Below the pieces are notes generated by a model, which was not told where the DNA came from, did not search any database, and saw only the letters and a program-made list of their open reading frames with translations. A DNA stretch of 64,000 bases, taken from positions 1,152,393 to 1,216,392 of the forward strand of contig BPHV01000001.1 in the NCBI GenBank assembly GCA_026003755.1, given 5' to 3'. Below, piece after piece: positions 21,352 to 31,633 of this stretch; the stretch's first letter is position 1, and each line of letters starts with the position of its first letter. The position numbers and the translations under genes are program-made. Origin of the DNA: Candidatus Roseilinea sp. (GTDB taxonomy: Bacteria > Chloroflexota > Anaerolineae > J036 > Brachytrichaceae).

Positions 21352-21633
21352 CACGACTTTCCCAGAGGACGATCACGCCCGTCGGCCTTGCCTGCAGGGC
21401 GTGACTCAAGCGCAGCACCCTATGGCGCAGCCGCGCCCGCGCCCCATGCCCTCGCTCACGCTGCCGTCTGGGAAGACGCACAGCCAGCGCCCTGAGCCAT
21501 CCACTCACCACCCGCACATTGCGCTCATTCGGCTCGGCTACCACCACCGGCGGCCCCTCCCGCGTGCCCACAAGCGTCCGGCGCGCTCGACGAAAGGCTG
21601 CGCCGCGCCTAGAATCCGCTTTCACTACGCACT

Positions 21634-22230
21634 ATGAACATCGGCATCTTCGGCGGAACGTTCGACCCGCCGCATCTGGGTCACCTGGTCGTCGCCGACC
21701 AAGCGCTCACCCAACTCAAACTCGACGAAGTCTGGTTCATGCCGGTCGGGCAACCGCCGCATAAAGCCGGCAACTCGATCAGCAGCGCGCGCCATCGCGC
21801 GCGCATGGTGCAACTCGCGATCGGCGACCACCCGGCTTTTCGGCTATCGTTGATTGATATCGAGCGCCCCGCGCCGCACTACTCCAGCACGGCGCTGGAG
21901 TTGCTGGAGGCGCGACATCCGCAGCACGATTGGTGCTTCATTATGGGCGCCGATTCGCTCGAAGACCTGCCGCGCTGGCACAACCCACGCCGGCTGATCG
22001 AGCTGGCGACGTTGGCCGTGGCCAGCCGGCCGGGCGCGCATCCCGACCTGAACGCGATCGAGCGCGACGTGCCTGGCATAAGCAGCCGCGTGCGCTGGGT
22101 TCACGCGCCGCTGGTGGATATTTCATCCACCGAGCTGCGCCGCATGGCGCGTCAGAATGCCTCGTTGCGCTACCTCGTCCCCTACCCTGTCGAGGTGTAC
22201 ATCAGAACCGAACGACTATATCGGGACTGA
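21634..22230 (+). CDS. nadD: Nicotinate-nucleotide adenylyltransferase
   Basis: A 198-residue enzyme that makes nicotinic acid adenine dinucleotide from NaMN and ATP in NAD synthesis. The nucleotidyltransferase signature GGTFDPPHLGH (residues 7-17), PPHK, MGADSLEDLPRWH and the C-terminal ISSTELRRM motif are all present. Its stop codon directly abuts that of the convergent rhaB gene, with no bases between. A TAGAAT at 21610-21615 may be its -10 box, giving a leader of about 12 bases. Confidence 0.95.
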   Translation: MNIGIFGGTFDPPHLGHLVVADQALTQLKLDEVWFMPVGQPPHKAGNSISSARHRARMVQLAIGDHPAFRLSLIDIERPAPHYSSTALELLEARHPQHDWCFIMGADSLEDLPRWHNPRRLIELATLAVASRPGAHPDLNAIERDVPGISSRVRWVHAPLVDISSTELRRMARQNASLRYLVPYPVEVYIRTERLYRD

Positions 22231-23721
22231 TCACGGCCGGCGCAGCAGCGCTTCGAAGCGCGCATAGGCATCATCCCAGGGCCCCGCGTCTTGCGGCTCA
22301 TAGGCGACGAGCGGGAAGGAACGCCGGATGACCTGGCGTGCATCGTCCGGGGAAGCCAACTCTCCGAGCGTCATCATCTGCACCAGCAGGTTGCCGATCG
22401 CCGTCGCCTCGACCGGCCCGGCCACGACCGGCACACCGCATGCATCGGCGGTGAACCGGCACAACAGCGCGTTCTGCGCGCCGCCGCCGACGACGTGAAC
22501 GACCTCGACCGAATAACCGAGCAGCGCCTGCAACTGATTGAGCGTGTAGCGATACTTGAGCGCCAGGCTTTCCAGGATGCAGCGCACCATCGCGCCGCGC
22601 CCGTCGGGCACGGGTTGGCCAGTGCGGCGGCAGTACTCAGCAATTGCCGCCGGCATATCATCGGGATGCAGCAAGGTCGCATCGTCAGGGTCCACCAGCG
22701 CGCCGAGCGGCGGCGCCTGCTCGGCCATGGCGAACAACTCGCCGTATGGGATCAGGTCGCCCGTCGGCGACGCCCACTTGCGCCGGCACTCCTGCACCAA
22801 CCACATCCCCATGATGTTCTTCAACACGCGAAACGTGCCGCCCACCCCGCCCTCGTTGGTGAAGTTGAACGCCAGCGCCTGCGGCGTAATCATCGGCTGA
22901 TGCGCGACGGCGCCCAGCAGCGACCAGGTGCCTGAGCTGATGTAGGCGTAGCGCTCGGTGGACGCCGGCACGCCGGCCACCGCCGAGCCGGTATCGTGCG
23001 TGGCCGGCGCAACGACGCGCGTCTGCTGTAGGCCAGCCGCGCCGAGCGCGCGGACGAGCGACGGCGACAGCGCGCCCAGATCCGTCCCTGGCTGGATGAC
23101 CGGCGGCAAGAAGTGCGTGGGAATGCCCAACGCCGCCAGCAGCTCGCGCGCCCAATCGCCGGCGCGCGGATCGTAGCACTGCGTCGTCGTCGCATTGGTG
23201 AACTCGCAGGCCTTGTGGCCGGACAGCCAAAAGTGCAGCAGGTCGGGCATCATGAGGAAGGTGCGGGCGAATTCCAATGCCGGCGCGCCGGCGCGCGCCA
23301 TCGCCAGCAACTGATAGAGCGTATTGATCTGCATGAACTGAGTGCCGGTGGATTCAAAAATGCGCCGGCGGCCCACGCGGGCATCGGCTTCCTCCAGCAT
23401 GCCATCGGTGCGCGCGTCGCGATAGTGGCGCGGGTTGCCGATCAGCTCATCATGCGCATCGAGCAGCGCGAAGTCCACGCCCCAGGTGTCCACGCCCACG
23501 CTGGTGAGCGGGCCGCATTGCGCAGCAGCCTTGCGCAGGCCGGCCTGCACTTCGTCCCACAGCGCCAGCGCGTTCCAATACAGATGGGTGCTTACGCGAA
23601 CCGGCCTATTGGGAAAGCGATGCACCTCGGTCAGCCGCAGCCGCTCGCCATCGAACGCGCCGACCATGGCGCGGCCGCTTTCTGCGCCGATGTCGAATGC
23701 CAGGAAACTGCGCGACGTCAT
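22231..23721 (-). CDS. rhaB: Rhamnulokinase (FGGY family)
   Basis: A 496-residue FGGY carbohydrate kinase that phosphorylates L-rhamnulose in rhamnose breakdown. The N-terminal ATPase fold starts with [14 protein letters not shown], followed by [13 protein letters not shown] and the C-terminal [19 protein letters not shown]. The length and the GAESGR motif match RhaB better than xylulokinase. I chose ATG 23721, preceded after 7 bases by TACACT on the minus strand. No rhaA or rhaD lies nearby, so the pathway genes are dispersed or the sugar is a related deoxy-ketose. Confidence 0.88.
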   Translation of the reverse strand: MTSRSFLAFDIGAESGRAMVGAFDGERLRLTEVHRFPNRPVRVSTHLYWNALALWDEVQAGLRKAAAQCGPLTSVGVDTWGVDFALLDAHDELIGNPRHYRDARTDGMLEEADARVGRRRIFESTGTQFMQINTLYQLLAMARAGAPALEFARTFLMMPDLLHFWLSGHKACEFTNATTTQCYDPRAGDWARELLAALGIPTHFLPPVIQPGTDLGALSPSLVRALGAAGLQQTRVVAPATHDTGSAVAGVPASTERYAYISSGTWSLLGAVAHQPMITPQALAFNFTNEGGVGGTFRVLKNIMGMWLVQECRRKWASPTGDLIPYGELFAMAEQAPPLGALVDPDDATLLHPDDMPAAIAEYCRRTGQPVPDGRGAMVRCILESLALKYRYTLNQLQALLGYSVEVVHVVGGGAQNALLCRFTADACGVPVVAGPVEATAIGNLLVQMMTLGELASPDDARQVIRRSFPLVAYEPQDAGPWDDAYARFEALLRRP

Positions 23722-23728
23722 GCCGCGC

Positions 23729-23734
23729 AGTGTA
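23729..23734 (-). promoter_or_regulatory. -10 box TACACT for leaderless rhaB
   Basis: TACACT on the minus strand, 7 bases before ATG 23721. There is no ribosome binding site. It lies back to back with the moxR promoter 48 bases away. Confidence 0.5.
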
Positions 23735-23781
23735 GAAGCGAAACCTGCAACGGACAAGACAAGCCGGCTGCGGCCGGCATC

Positions 23782-23787
23782 TATAAT
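23782..23787 (+). promoter_or_regulatory. -10 box TATAAT for leaderless moxR
   Basis: A consensus TATAAT is followed by exactly 6 bases and then the ATG at 23794. This is the clearest example of the leaderless arrangement in the window. Confidence 0.65.
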
Positions 23788-23793
23788 GCTCAC

Positions 23794-24783
<990 letters not shown>

Positions 24784-24788
24784 GGACG

Positions 24789-25907
24789 ATGCAGACGCCG
24801 ATCCCGCTCTCACTCTATGACCTCACGCGCGAGCAACTCGCCCATCAGCTCGCCGAGTGGGGCGAGCCGGCCTTCCGCGCTCGGCAGATCTGGCACTGGC
24901 TCTACCAGCGGCTGGCCAGCAGCATAGACGAGATGACCGATCTGCCTCGCCCCCTGCGCGACCGGCTGAAGCAAACCTACGCGCTGGGCCGCATGACAGT
25001 CGTCACCGAGCAGCATTCGTCCGACGGCTGGACGCGCAAGTGGCTGTTCCGACTCGCCGACGGCAGCGAAATCGAGACCGTGCTCATGGCATACGACGGC
25101 CTGCGCCGCACGGCGTGCGTATCTTCCCAGGCCGGTTGCGCCATGGGCTGTCGCTTCTGCGCCACGGGTCAGATGGGCTTCTTGCGCAACTTGCGTTCGG
25201 GCGAAATCGTCGAGCAGGCCCTGTGGGTGGCGCGCGCGCTGCGCGACAAAGCAAACGGCAACGAACGCCTGAGCAACCTGGTGCTGATGGGCATGGGCGA
25301 GCCGTTCGCCAACTACAACAACGTCATGGAGGCAGCGCGACGACTGATGACGCCGGAGCATGAAGGGGGGTTCGGCTTAGGCGCGCGCAAGATTACCCTC
25401 TCCACCGTCGGCCTTGTGGCGGGTATCCGGCGCTTCGCCGAGGAAGCGGCGCAAATCAACCTGGCCGTGTCGCTGCACGCTGCCACCGACGCGCTGCGCG
25501 ACCAACTTGTGCCCATCAACCGGCGCTACCCGCTGCGCGAGCTGGTGGCGGCTACGCGCGACTATCTGCGCAAGACCAACCGGCGGGTGAGCTACGAGTG
25601 GGCACTGATTGACGGCGTCAACGACACGGCCGAGCAAGCCCAGGCGCTGGTCGAGCTGGTGCGCCAAACCAACCCCCGGGCCGGCGTCAACCTCGTGCAT
25701 GTGAACCTGATCCCTCTCAACCCGACCCGCGGCTACGACGGTCATGCGTCGCGCCGTGCGCGCATCCAACGCTTTCGCGACGTGTTGACGCAAGCCGACA
25801 TTCCCAACACGCTGCGCATCCGGCGCGGCATTGACATCAACGCCGGATGCGGTCAGTTGAAAGCGAAGACGGCGCAGGCCGAGTTGGAAAATCAAACGAG
25901 CGGATGA
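24789..25907 (+). CDS. rlmN: 23S rRNA (adenine2503-C2)-methyltransferase
   Basis: A 372-residue radical-SAM methyltransferase acting on A2503 of 23S rRNA and often A37 of some tRNAs. The 4Fe-4S motif CAMGCRFC lies in SSQAGCAMGCRFCATGQ. MGMGEPFANYNNV and the second catalytic Cys in NAGCGQL near the C-terminus are present. It lacks evidence for the Cfr-type C8 specificity. It is translated from a start 5 bases after moxR, so the two are likely co-transcribed. The 3' end overlaps a stem-loop at 25897-25925. Confidence 0.95.
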   Translation: MQTPIPLSLYDLTREQLAHQLAEWGEPAFRARQIWHWLYQRLASSIDEMTDLPRPLRDRLKQTYALGRMTVVTEQHSSDGWTRKWLFRLADGSEIETVLMAYDGLRRTACVSSQAGCAMGCRFCATGQMGFLRNLRSGEIVEQALWVARALRDKANGNERLSNLVLMGMGEPFANYNNVMEAARRLMTPEHEGGFGLGARKITLSTVGLVAGIRRFAEEAAQINLAVSLHAATDALRDQLVPINRRYPLRELVAATRDYLRKTNRRVSYEWALIDGVNDTAEQAQALVELVRQTNPRAGVNLVHVNLIPLNPTRGYDGHASRRARIQRFRDVLTQADIPNTLRIRRGIDINAGCGQLKAKTAQAELENQTSG

Positions 25908-25925
25908 GCCGCGCTCACCCGCTCG
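25897..25925. terminator. Stem-loop between convergent rlmN and rpmB
   Basis: Thirteen-position stem CGAGCGGaTGAGC / GCTCAcCCGCTCG with a single A-C mismatch and a 3-base loop, overlapping the rlmN stop codon. It serves as a plausible terminator for either strand; there is no clear T tract. Confidence 0.5.
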
Positions 25926-25946
25926 CGCAAACGGATATGCTCACCG

Positions 25947-26135
25947 TCACTTGCCCTTCGTCTTTACCATCGTGCGCAAGGCTTTGGTGGAGACCATCAC
26001 CGTCTGCATGCGGCCGTCAATCATCATGCGGCGGCGCTGGAGGTTCGGCTTCCATGCCCGATTGGTCAGCTTGAACGAGAACGAGCGAGAATGACCGAAG
26101 GTCGTCTTCTTGCCCGTAAATGCACACTTCGCCAT
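25947..26135 (-). CDS. rpmB: 50S ribosomal protein L28
   Basis: A 62-residue L28 with the conserved MAKCAFTGKKTTFGHSRS start and the RRRMMIDG and TMVKTKG segments. Only one cysteine (Cys4) is present, so this is the zinc-ribbon-less form. It is divergent from the asp23-fakA-fakB genes, an order also common in Firmicutes. Confidence 0.95.
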   Translation of the reverse strand: MAKCAFTGKKTTFGHSRSFSFKLTNRAWKPNLQRRRMMIDGRMQTVMVSTKALRTMVKTKGK

Positions 26136-26205
26136 GGCGTCCTATGCTCCTGCTTACTCTTGATATTTGCTCAAAAACTGTCTAACATCAGAGGTCCATT
26201 CTACC

Positions 26206-26616
26206 ATGCACACGCTTAAGCAGGCTACCGCGCCCGATGAGGCGCAGCGAGTGGAGGCAACGCCGCCGGCCGCCGGCCAGATCGTCATCTCGCCGCGCGC
26301 GGTGTTCACGCTGGCGCGCAACGCCGCGCTCAGCACGTATGGCGTGGTCGGCATCGCCTCGCGCTTCACCGGCTTCGACTGCACCCACACCGACCCGCGA
26401 CGCGGTCTGGAAATCCAGATCACCGATAACCCGACGACCGGCAACAAGCACGTCGTCGTCACCATCCACATCATCGCCGAATACGGCGTGCGCATCCAGG
26501 CCGTGACCAGCAGCCTGCAACAGCAGATCCGGTACAGCATCGAGCGCAGCACCGGTTACGCCGTGGACGCGGTGCACATCCACGTCACCGGCCTGCGCGT
26601 GACTCATGCGGATTAA
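26206..26616 (+). CDS. Asp23/Gls24 family protein (YloU-like)
   Basis: A 136-residue envelope-stress family protein. The Asp23 domain reads GQIVISPRAVFTLARNAALS through VVVTIHIIAEYGVRIQAV and the amphipathic YAVDAVHIHVTGL end. In Firmicutes the yloU-yloV pair sits next to rpmB, and here the same three genes are adjacent. The ATG at 26206 follows an AGAGG ribosome binding site. The function is not settled; membrane association through a partner is known for staphylococcal Asp23. Confidence 0.85.
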   Translation: MHTLKQATAPDEAQRVEATPPAAGQIVISPRAVFTLARNAALSTYGVVGIASRFTGFDCTHTDPRRGLEIQITDNPTTGNKHVVVTIHIIAEYGVRIQAVTSSLQQQIRYSIERSTGYAVDAVHIHVTGLRVTHAD

Positions 26617-26704
26617 GCCCCCGCGCGAGGTAGTGCGTCGGCAAGGCGCACCGCGCGGCGGACACGAACACACGAACCAGTTTACTTAGGAAGAGCGCTG
26701 AACC

Positions 26705-28414
26705 ATGGGTGACAAAAGCACACAGGCGCAAGCGAAAACGCAGCGATCGCTCGATCCGCCCAAGGCCAGACTGCCGCGTGCCCGATTGACGATGGACGGC
26801 AGACGACTAAAAGCGCTGGTGAAGGCCGGCTACGCGTGGCTGCGACAGCAAGAGGCGATCGTCAATGGCTACAACGTGTACCCTGTGCCCGACGGCGACA
26901 CCGGCACGAACATGATGCACACCATGCGCTCGGCATGGGAAGCCATCGCCGACATGAACGAGTCGAACATCGGGTTGGTGGCCAAGTCGGTATCCAACGG
27001 CGCGCTGCGCGGGTCGCGCGGCAACTCGGGCATCATCCTGTCGCAACTCTGGCGGGGGTTCGCCCGGTCGCTGGATCACAAGGAGATCTGCGACGCCCAA
27101 GACCTAGTGGCCGCCATGCGAGAAGCCGCCAAGACGGCCTATGCCGGCGTCAGCACGCCGGTAGAGGGCACCATGCTGACCGTGGCGCGCGAGACCGCTG
27201 AGGCGGTTGAGTCGGCCGCGCGCGACACGCACGACTTGCGCCGGCTGCTCGAAGTCGCCAAGAACGCCTCGTACGAGTCCGTGCAGCGCACCCCCAAGCT
27301 GCTCAAAATCCTCAAGGAAGCCGGGGTGATTGATTCCGGCGGCTACGGATTGTTTATCATCCTGGAAGGCATGTGGCGCTTCGTCAACGGCTTACCGGTG
27401 GAAGACGCCTCGCGCGCGGCCAGCAGCGTCCGGCTGAGCAGCGAGGCCCACTTGCAACATGAGGGCGGCTGGGGCTACGACGTGCAATACCTGATCTACG
27501 CCCGCAGCGGCCAGGCGCTCGACGTCGCCCAGATTCGCGCCGACATCGAAGCGATGGGCGAATGTCCGCTGGTGATGGGCGATGAGCACATCGTCAAAGT
27601 GCACGTGCACGTGCCCGACCCCGGCGTGCCCATCAGCTACGGCGCACGGCTGGGCTCCTTGCGCGACGTCGTGATCGAAGACATGCAAGCCCAATCCGAG
27701 GCGTTTACGGCGCAGGCGGCGCCGCCCGCTCGCCCAGCCGAAGAGAGCCTGCCCGCAGCCGAAACGGCCATCGTCGCCGTCGCCTCCGGCGACGGCCTGG
27801 CGCGCACGTTCAAAGAGGTTGGCGCGCGCGTCGTTGTCGAGGGTGGGCAGACGATGAACCCAAGCGTGGATGACTTCCTGAACGCAATCGCGAAGGCCAA
27901 CGCGCGCAGCGTGATCCTGCTGCCCAACAACGGCAACGTCATCATGACCGCTCAACAAGCAGCGGAGATCAGCGAGACGCCGGCTTGCGTCGTGGCCACG
28001 CGCACGTTGGCGCAAGGCATCGCCGCAGCCATCGCCTTCAACCCCGATGCCAGCGCGGAAGAGAACGCCGCCGCCATGCGCGCAGCCGCGCAGCGCGTCA
28101 CGACCGGCGAGATCACCGTCGCGACCCGCGACGCGACCATCAACGGCGTGCGCGTGCGCGCCGGTCAGGTCATCGGTTTGATTGACGACCAGCTCGCCGT
28201 GGCCGACGATGGCATCCCGGCCACCCTGCTGGCGCTGCTCGAGAAAGCCAACGCCCGCGAGCGCGAACTCATCACGCTGTTCTACGGCAACGGGCTGACC
28301 GAAGCGGAAGCGACGCCGATTGCCGAGGCGGTGCGCCAAGCTTATCCATCCCAGCAGGTCGAACTGGTCGCCGGAGGCCAGCCGCACTATTACTTCATCG
28401 TCAGCATCGAATGA
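26705..28414 (+). CDS. fakA: Fatty acid kinase subunit A (DAK2/YloV)
   Basis: A 569-residue kinase subunit that phosphorylates fatty acids bound to FakB (DegV) proteins. The N-terminal DAK phosphatase-like (DhaL) domain contains NVYPVPDGDTGTNM (residues about 57-70) and GALRGSRGNSGIILSQ. The middle domain and C-terminal FakA domain end in AGGQPHYYFIVSIE. The fakB-type gene starts 3 bases after its stop codon, confirming the pair. An N-terminal extension of about 30 basic residues is present. A ribosome binding site (AGGAAGAG) precedes the ATG. Confidence 0.93.
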   Translation: MGDKSTQAQAKTQRSLDPPKARLPRARLTMDGRRLKALVKAGYAWLRQQEAIVNGYNVYPVPDGDTGTNMMHTMRSAWEAIADMNESNIGLVAKSVSNGALRGSRGNSGIILSQLWRGFARSLDHKEICDAQDLVAAMREAAKTAYAGVSTPVEGTMLTVARETAEAVESAARDTHDLRRLLEVAKNASYESVQRTPKLLKILKEAGVIDSGGYGLFIILEGMWRFVNGLPVEDASRAASSVRLSSEAHLQHEGGWGYDVQYLIYARSGQALDVAQIRADIEAMGECPLVMGDEHIVKVHVHVPDPGVPISYGARLGSLRDVVIEDMQAQSEAFTAQAAPPARPAEESLPAAETAIVAVASGDGLARTFKEVGARVVVEGGQTMNPSVDDFLNAIAKANARSVILLPNNGNVIMTAQQAAEISETPACVVATRTLAQGIAAAIAFNPDASAEENAAAMRAAAQRVTTGEITVATRDATINGVRVRAGQVIGLIDDQLAVADDGIPATLLALLEKANARERELITLFYGNGLTEAEATPIAEAVRQAYPSQQVELVAGGQPHYYFIVSIE

Positions 28415-28417
28415 CGC

Positions 28418-29287
28418 ATGACCCGCTATCGCACCCCGCCAATCCGCGTCGTCACCGATAGCGCTGCGCGATTGCCGCCGGATTGGGCCGAGGCGCACGA
28501 CGTGATCGTGCTCCCACACTACGTCGTGCTGAACGGGCGAGCGTATCGCGAGGACCTGGACTTGAGCGAAACCGATTTGGCGCAGCAAGCGATCCGCTCG
28601 AGGTCCCCATTCGCCGTGCGCGCACCGAGCATAGAGGACTTCGACCGCGCATACGCCGCATTGGCCGACAAGCACGCAGAGGTCATCTCGATCCATGTGT
28701 CTTCAGCACTCAGCGAGACGGTGCAGAACGCGCTGAAGGCGCGCGAAGCCTATCGGGGGCGTTGCAAGATCCACATCGTGGACTCGCGCAGCATGGCGCT
28801 GGGGTTAAATGAACTCACGCGGGCCGCCGTGAAGCTGGCCAAGGCCGGCGAGGCCGGCGAGGCGATCGTCAAACATCTGCGCGGCCTAATGCAGCACATC
28901 TACGGCATTTTCATCTCGGACGACATGGACTACCTGGAACACAGCAAGCGCCTGCGACCCGCGCAGGCGATCCTCGGCGCCATGTTGGGCATCATCCCCT
29001 GCCTATCCATGGAGGATGGCGACCTCGTCGCCGTAGAAAAAGTTCGCACGGCAGAACGCGCCATCGAAAAGGTGCTCGAATTCGTGACCGAGTTCGATGA
29101 CCGAGCGCAACTCGCCGTGCTGCAGCTTTCGCCACAACCAAACGACCGCACCCGGGCGCTGATCGAAGCGCTGCAAACGCATTTCACCAGGATGAAGGAA
29201 ATTCCGGTGAAGTCGTGCGGCGCAACCGTCGGCCACATCATCGGGCCACATGGCATCGGCGTGATGGTCTATGAAGGCAAAGTCTGA
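28418..29287 (+). CDS. fakB: DegV family fatty-acid-binding protein (FakB)
   Basis: A 289-residue DegV protein that presents a fatty acid to FakA. The N-terminal VVTDSAARLPPDW, the ligand-loop region SIHVSSALSETVQNA and the VDSRSMALG segment are typical. It is translationally linked to fakA. Together they would feed exogenous or recycled fatty acids into phospholipid synthesis through PlsX/PlsY. The ligand preference cannot be read from the sequence. Confidence 0.92.
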   Translation: MTRYRTPPIRVVTDSAARLPPDWAEAHDVIVLPHYVVLNGRAYREDLDLSETDLAQQAIRSRSPFAVRAPSIEDFDRAYAALADKHAEVISIHVSSALSETVQNALKAREAYRGRCKIHIVDSRSMALGLNELTRAAVKLAKAGEAGEAIVKHLRGLMQHIYGIFISDDMDYLEHSKRLRPAQAILGAMLGIIPCLSMEDGDLVAVEKVRTAERAIEKVLEFVTEFDDRAQLAVLQLSPQPNDRTRALIEALQTHFTRMKEIPVKSCGATVGHIIGPHGIGVMVYEGKV

Positions 29288-29318
29288 CCGATCATCCGCA
29301 GCGATGGATGAAGGATGA

Positions 29319-29324
29319 TAAATT
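29319..29324 (+). promoter_or_regulatory. -10-like TAAATT before the FAD-subunit gene
   Basis: TAAATT followed by 7 bases and the ATG at 29332, without a ribosome binding site. It fits the leaderless pattern, though the hexamer is the weakest of the set. Confidence 0.35.
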
Positions 29325-29331
29325 ACACGGC

Positions 29332-30234
29332 ATGGCTATGCTGAATCTGAAGGAGTATCACCGGCCGCAGGGGTTAACGGAGGCGGTCGAACTGCTCAAG
29401 CGGAAGGAGCCGCGCACGGTCGTGTTGGCCGGTGGCACCTGGCTGGTGGGCGAAGCGCCGCGCGACGTGGAAGCCGTGGTAGACATCGCCCACTTAGGCC
29501 TGAACCGCATCGTGGTCGAGGGCAACCTGCTGCGCATTGGCGCTGCCGTGACGCACCAGGCGCTCGTGGAGAGCGAGCTGCTTGGCCTAAACGCCCGCAG
29601 CGCGCTGCGCATCATCGGCGAGACGGCGCAGGCGATGTCCGGCCTGAACATTCGCAACCGCGCCACAATCGCCGGCGCCATTGTGACGGCCGACGCCGCC
29701 TCACCGTTGGTGACGGCGCTGCTGGCCTGCGACGCCGAGGTGGTGGTGGCCGGCGCCCGCGACAAATCCAAGGACGCGCAGGAACCGGACGACTTCTGGA
29801 AGGTGATCCCGCTCGCCGGCTTCCTGGCCTACCGCCGGCAAGTGCTGGCGGAAGGCGTGCTCATCACCGAGGTCCGCATGCCGATCCCCACGCCCGACAC
29901 GCGCAGCGCCTACCGGCGCGTAGCGCGCACGCCGAAGGACTATCCCATCGTGTGCGCTGCCGCATCGTTCGCCATGAAGGATGGCATCGCCGGCAACGTC
30001 CGCATCGCCGTCGGCGGCGTCGCCCCGACGCCGATTCGCCTCAGCCGACTCGAGTTCGGCCTGGAGAAGAAGCATGTGTCAGACTGGCTCGAAAGCGAAC
30101 TCGACGCGCAGATGCAGATGCTCAACCCACCAGGCGACTGGCTGGGCAGCGCGGCATACCGCAAGGAGATGGCGCGTGTGCTGGTGCGCCGCGCCGTTCT
30201 GTCCGTCGCCGATGACGCGCGTGGGCCAACATAG
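29332..30234 (+). CDS. FAD-binding subunit of a molybdopterin dehydrogenase (CoxM/XdhB-like)
   Basis: A 300-residue FAD_binding_5 plus CO_deh_flav_C protein. The flavin-binding motifs are AGGTWLVG near the N-terminus and the TIAGAIVTADAASPL segment, followed by the C-terminal domain (VRIAVGGVAPTPIRL). Such proteins are normally the medium subunit of CO or xanthine dehydrogenase-type enzymes. The large molybdenum subunit and the small 2Fe-2S subunit are not adjacent here. A cytochrome P450 gene separates it from XdhC. Electron transfer from a hydroxylase encoded elsewhere is the likeliest role. Confidence 0.85.
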   Translation: MAMLNLKEYHRPQGLTEAVELLKRKEPRTVVLAGGTWLVGEAPRDVEAVVDIAHLGLNRIVVEGNLLRIGAAVTHQALVESELLGLNARSALRIIGETAQAMSGLNIRNRATIAGAIVTADAASPLVTALLACDAEVVVAGARDKSKDAQEPDDFWKVIPLAGFLAYRRQVLAEGVLITEVRMPIPTPDTRSAYRRVARTPKDYPIVCAAASFAMKDGIAGNVRIAVGGVAPTPIRLSRLEFGLEKKHVSDWLESELDAQMQMLNPPGDWLGSAAYRKEMARVLVRRAVLSVADDARGPT

Positions 30235-30288
30235 GCCGGGTCGTCTTCCTCATCGGGTTGGTTGACAAGTGGAAAGTGAGTCGTTGTT

Positions 30289-31632
30289 GTGGCAGATCAC
30301 AAGATCCCAACTCTGGGCACATTTCGCAGCCTGTCGAGTCTGCTCGAAGCATTCAAGAATCCCAGCGCCTTCCTCCTCAAGCTGAGCTGCGCCGCTGGAG
30401 ACATCGGTCAATTCAAAGCCGGACCGGTGCACATCATCTGCGTGAACCGGCCGGAGTGGGTACATACCATCCTCGTCGAGCAGGCCAGCGCCTTTCGCAA
30501 AATGCCGGCGGTGAAGACCCTGAGCGTCTTCACGGGCGATGGTCTGCTGGTCAACGATGGCGCCACGTGGGCCAAGCACCGCCGGTTGGTCGCGCCGGCC
30601 TTTCACCGACAACGCATCCTGGCGTACCAGGAAGTGGCGGCGCAGGCAGCGCGTGAGGCGATCGCCAGTTGGCAGGATGGCCAGGTGATTGACCTGGAGC
30701 GCGAGATGAAGCGGCTGACCCTCACCATCGTCGGTCGCGCGCTCTTCACCCGCGACGTGAACGAGATTGCGGACGGGTTCAGCCGCGATGTTGACTGCGC
30801 CCTGGACTACGTGAACGGCCTCTCTGGCCGGGTGACGCTGCCGCTCGTCCGCTCGATCGCGCGCCGCAACCGTGAGGCGTTAGCGGCCATTGCGCGCGTG
30901 GATGCCACCGTGCGCAGCCTGATCCGCGCCCGGCGCGCACGACCGGGGTCGCGCGACGACGATTTTCTGGACATGCTGCTTGCAGCGCAGACGGAAGACC
31001 GCGAATCGCTCACCGACGATGAAGTGCGCGATGAGGTCATCACCATGTTCGTGGCCGGACATGAGACGGTGGCTACCGTGCTGACGTGGTTGTTCTACCT
31101 GGTGGCGCGCCTCCCAGAGGTGCAAGCCCGCCTGGAGCGCGAAGCCCGCGAGGCCTGTGCGGCCGGCGACACGCAGCACCGCGCCCCCTTCCAACGGCCC
31201 TACGCCCTGCGCGTGTACAAGGAGGCGATGCGGCTCTATCCGGGCGGCTTCACCATCGGGCGCGAGGCGATCCGCGACGTGCGGTTGGGCGATTACATCA
31301 TCCCGGCCGGCGCATGGGTGATGATCTCGCCGTATAGCGTGCATCGCAACCCGGCCATCTTTCCAGAGCCTGAACAATTCAACCCCGAGCGCTTTGCCCC
31401 GGAGAACGAGCAGGCGCTGCCGCAGGCCGGCTATATCCCGTTTGGCATCGGCCCGCGCGCGTGCATCGGCGGCCAATTCGCGCTCATGGAAGGACAAATT
31501 GTCGTGAGCACGTTCGCGCAACACGCGCGCCTGGTCAACGTCACCCCCGGCGAGGTGGGCATTCGTCCGCTCGTCACACTGCGCCCCAGCCGGAAGATCG
31601 AGATGCGCGTCGAGAAAATCAGCAGCGATTAA
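30289..31632 (+). CDS. Cytochrome P450
   Basis: A 447-residue soluble-type P450 mono-oxygenase. Visible motifs are the I-helix oxygen-activation segment AGHETVATV, the K-helix ExxR in KEAMRLYP, the PERF-like NPERFAPE, and the heme-binding loop FGIGPRACIGGQ with Cys392 as iron ligand. The residue pattern suggests the CYP102/CYP4-like fatty acid and terpenoid branch, but the substrate is unknown. No ferredoxin or reductase lies beside it. The GTG start is at 30289. XdhC follows after 1 base. Confidence 0.93.
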   Translation: MADHKIPTLGTFRSLSSLLEAFKNPSAFLLKLSCAAGDIGQFKAGPVHIICVNRPEWVHTILVEQASAFRKMPAVKTLSVFTGDGLLVNDGATWAKHRRLVAPAFHRQRILAYQEVAAQAAREAIASWQDGQVIDLEREMKRLTLTIVGRALFTRDVNEIADGFSRDVDCALDYVNGLSGRVTLPLVRSIARRNREALAAIARVDATVRSLIRARRARPGSRDDDFLDMLLAAQTEDRESLTDDEVRDEVITMFVAGHETVATVLTWLFYLVARLPEVQARLEREAREACAAGDTQHRAPFQRPYALRVYKEAMRLYPGGFTIGREAIRDVRLGDYIIPAGAWVMISPYSVHRNPAIFPEPEQFNPERFAPENEQALPQAGYIPFGIGPRACIGGQFALMEGQIVVSTFAQHARLVNVTPGEVGIRPLVTLRPSRKIEMRVEKISSD

Positions 31633-31633
31633 C

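Noticed and set aside
21347-21625. Minus-strand 92-codon frame between rpoB and nadD
   Set aside because: Arg-rich composition like other antisense frames, no ribosome binding site, no recognisable family, and its end overlaps the likely rpoB -10 box.
24789-25907. Cfr-type antibiotic-resistance methyltransferase instead of RlmN
   Set aside because: Length, N-terminal domain and housekeeping context fit RlmN; nothing specific to Cfr was seen.
27392-28696. Long minus-strand open frame opposite fakA/fakB
   Set aside because: The complement of two well-supported genes; low-complexity composition and no start signals.
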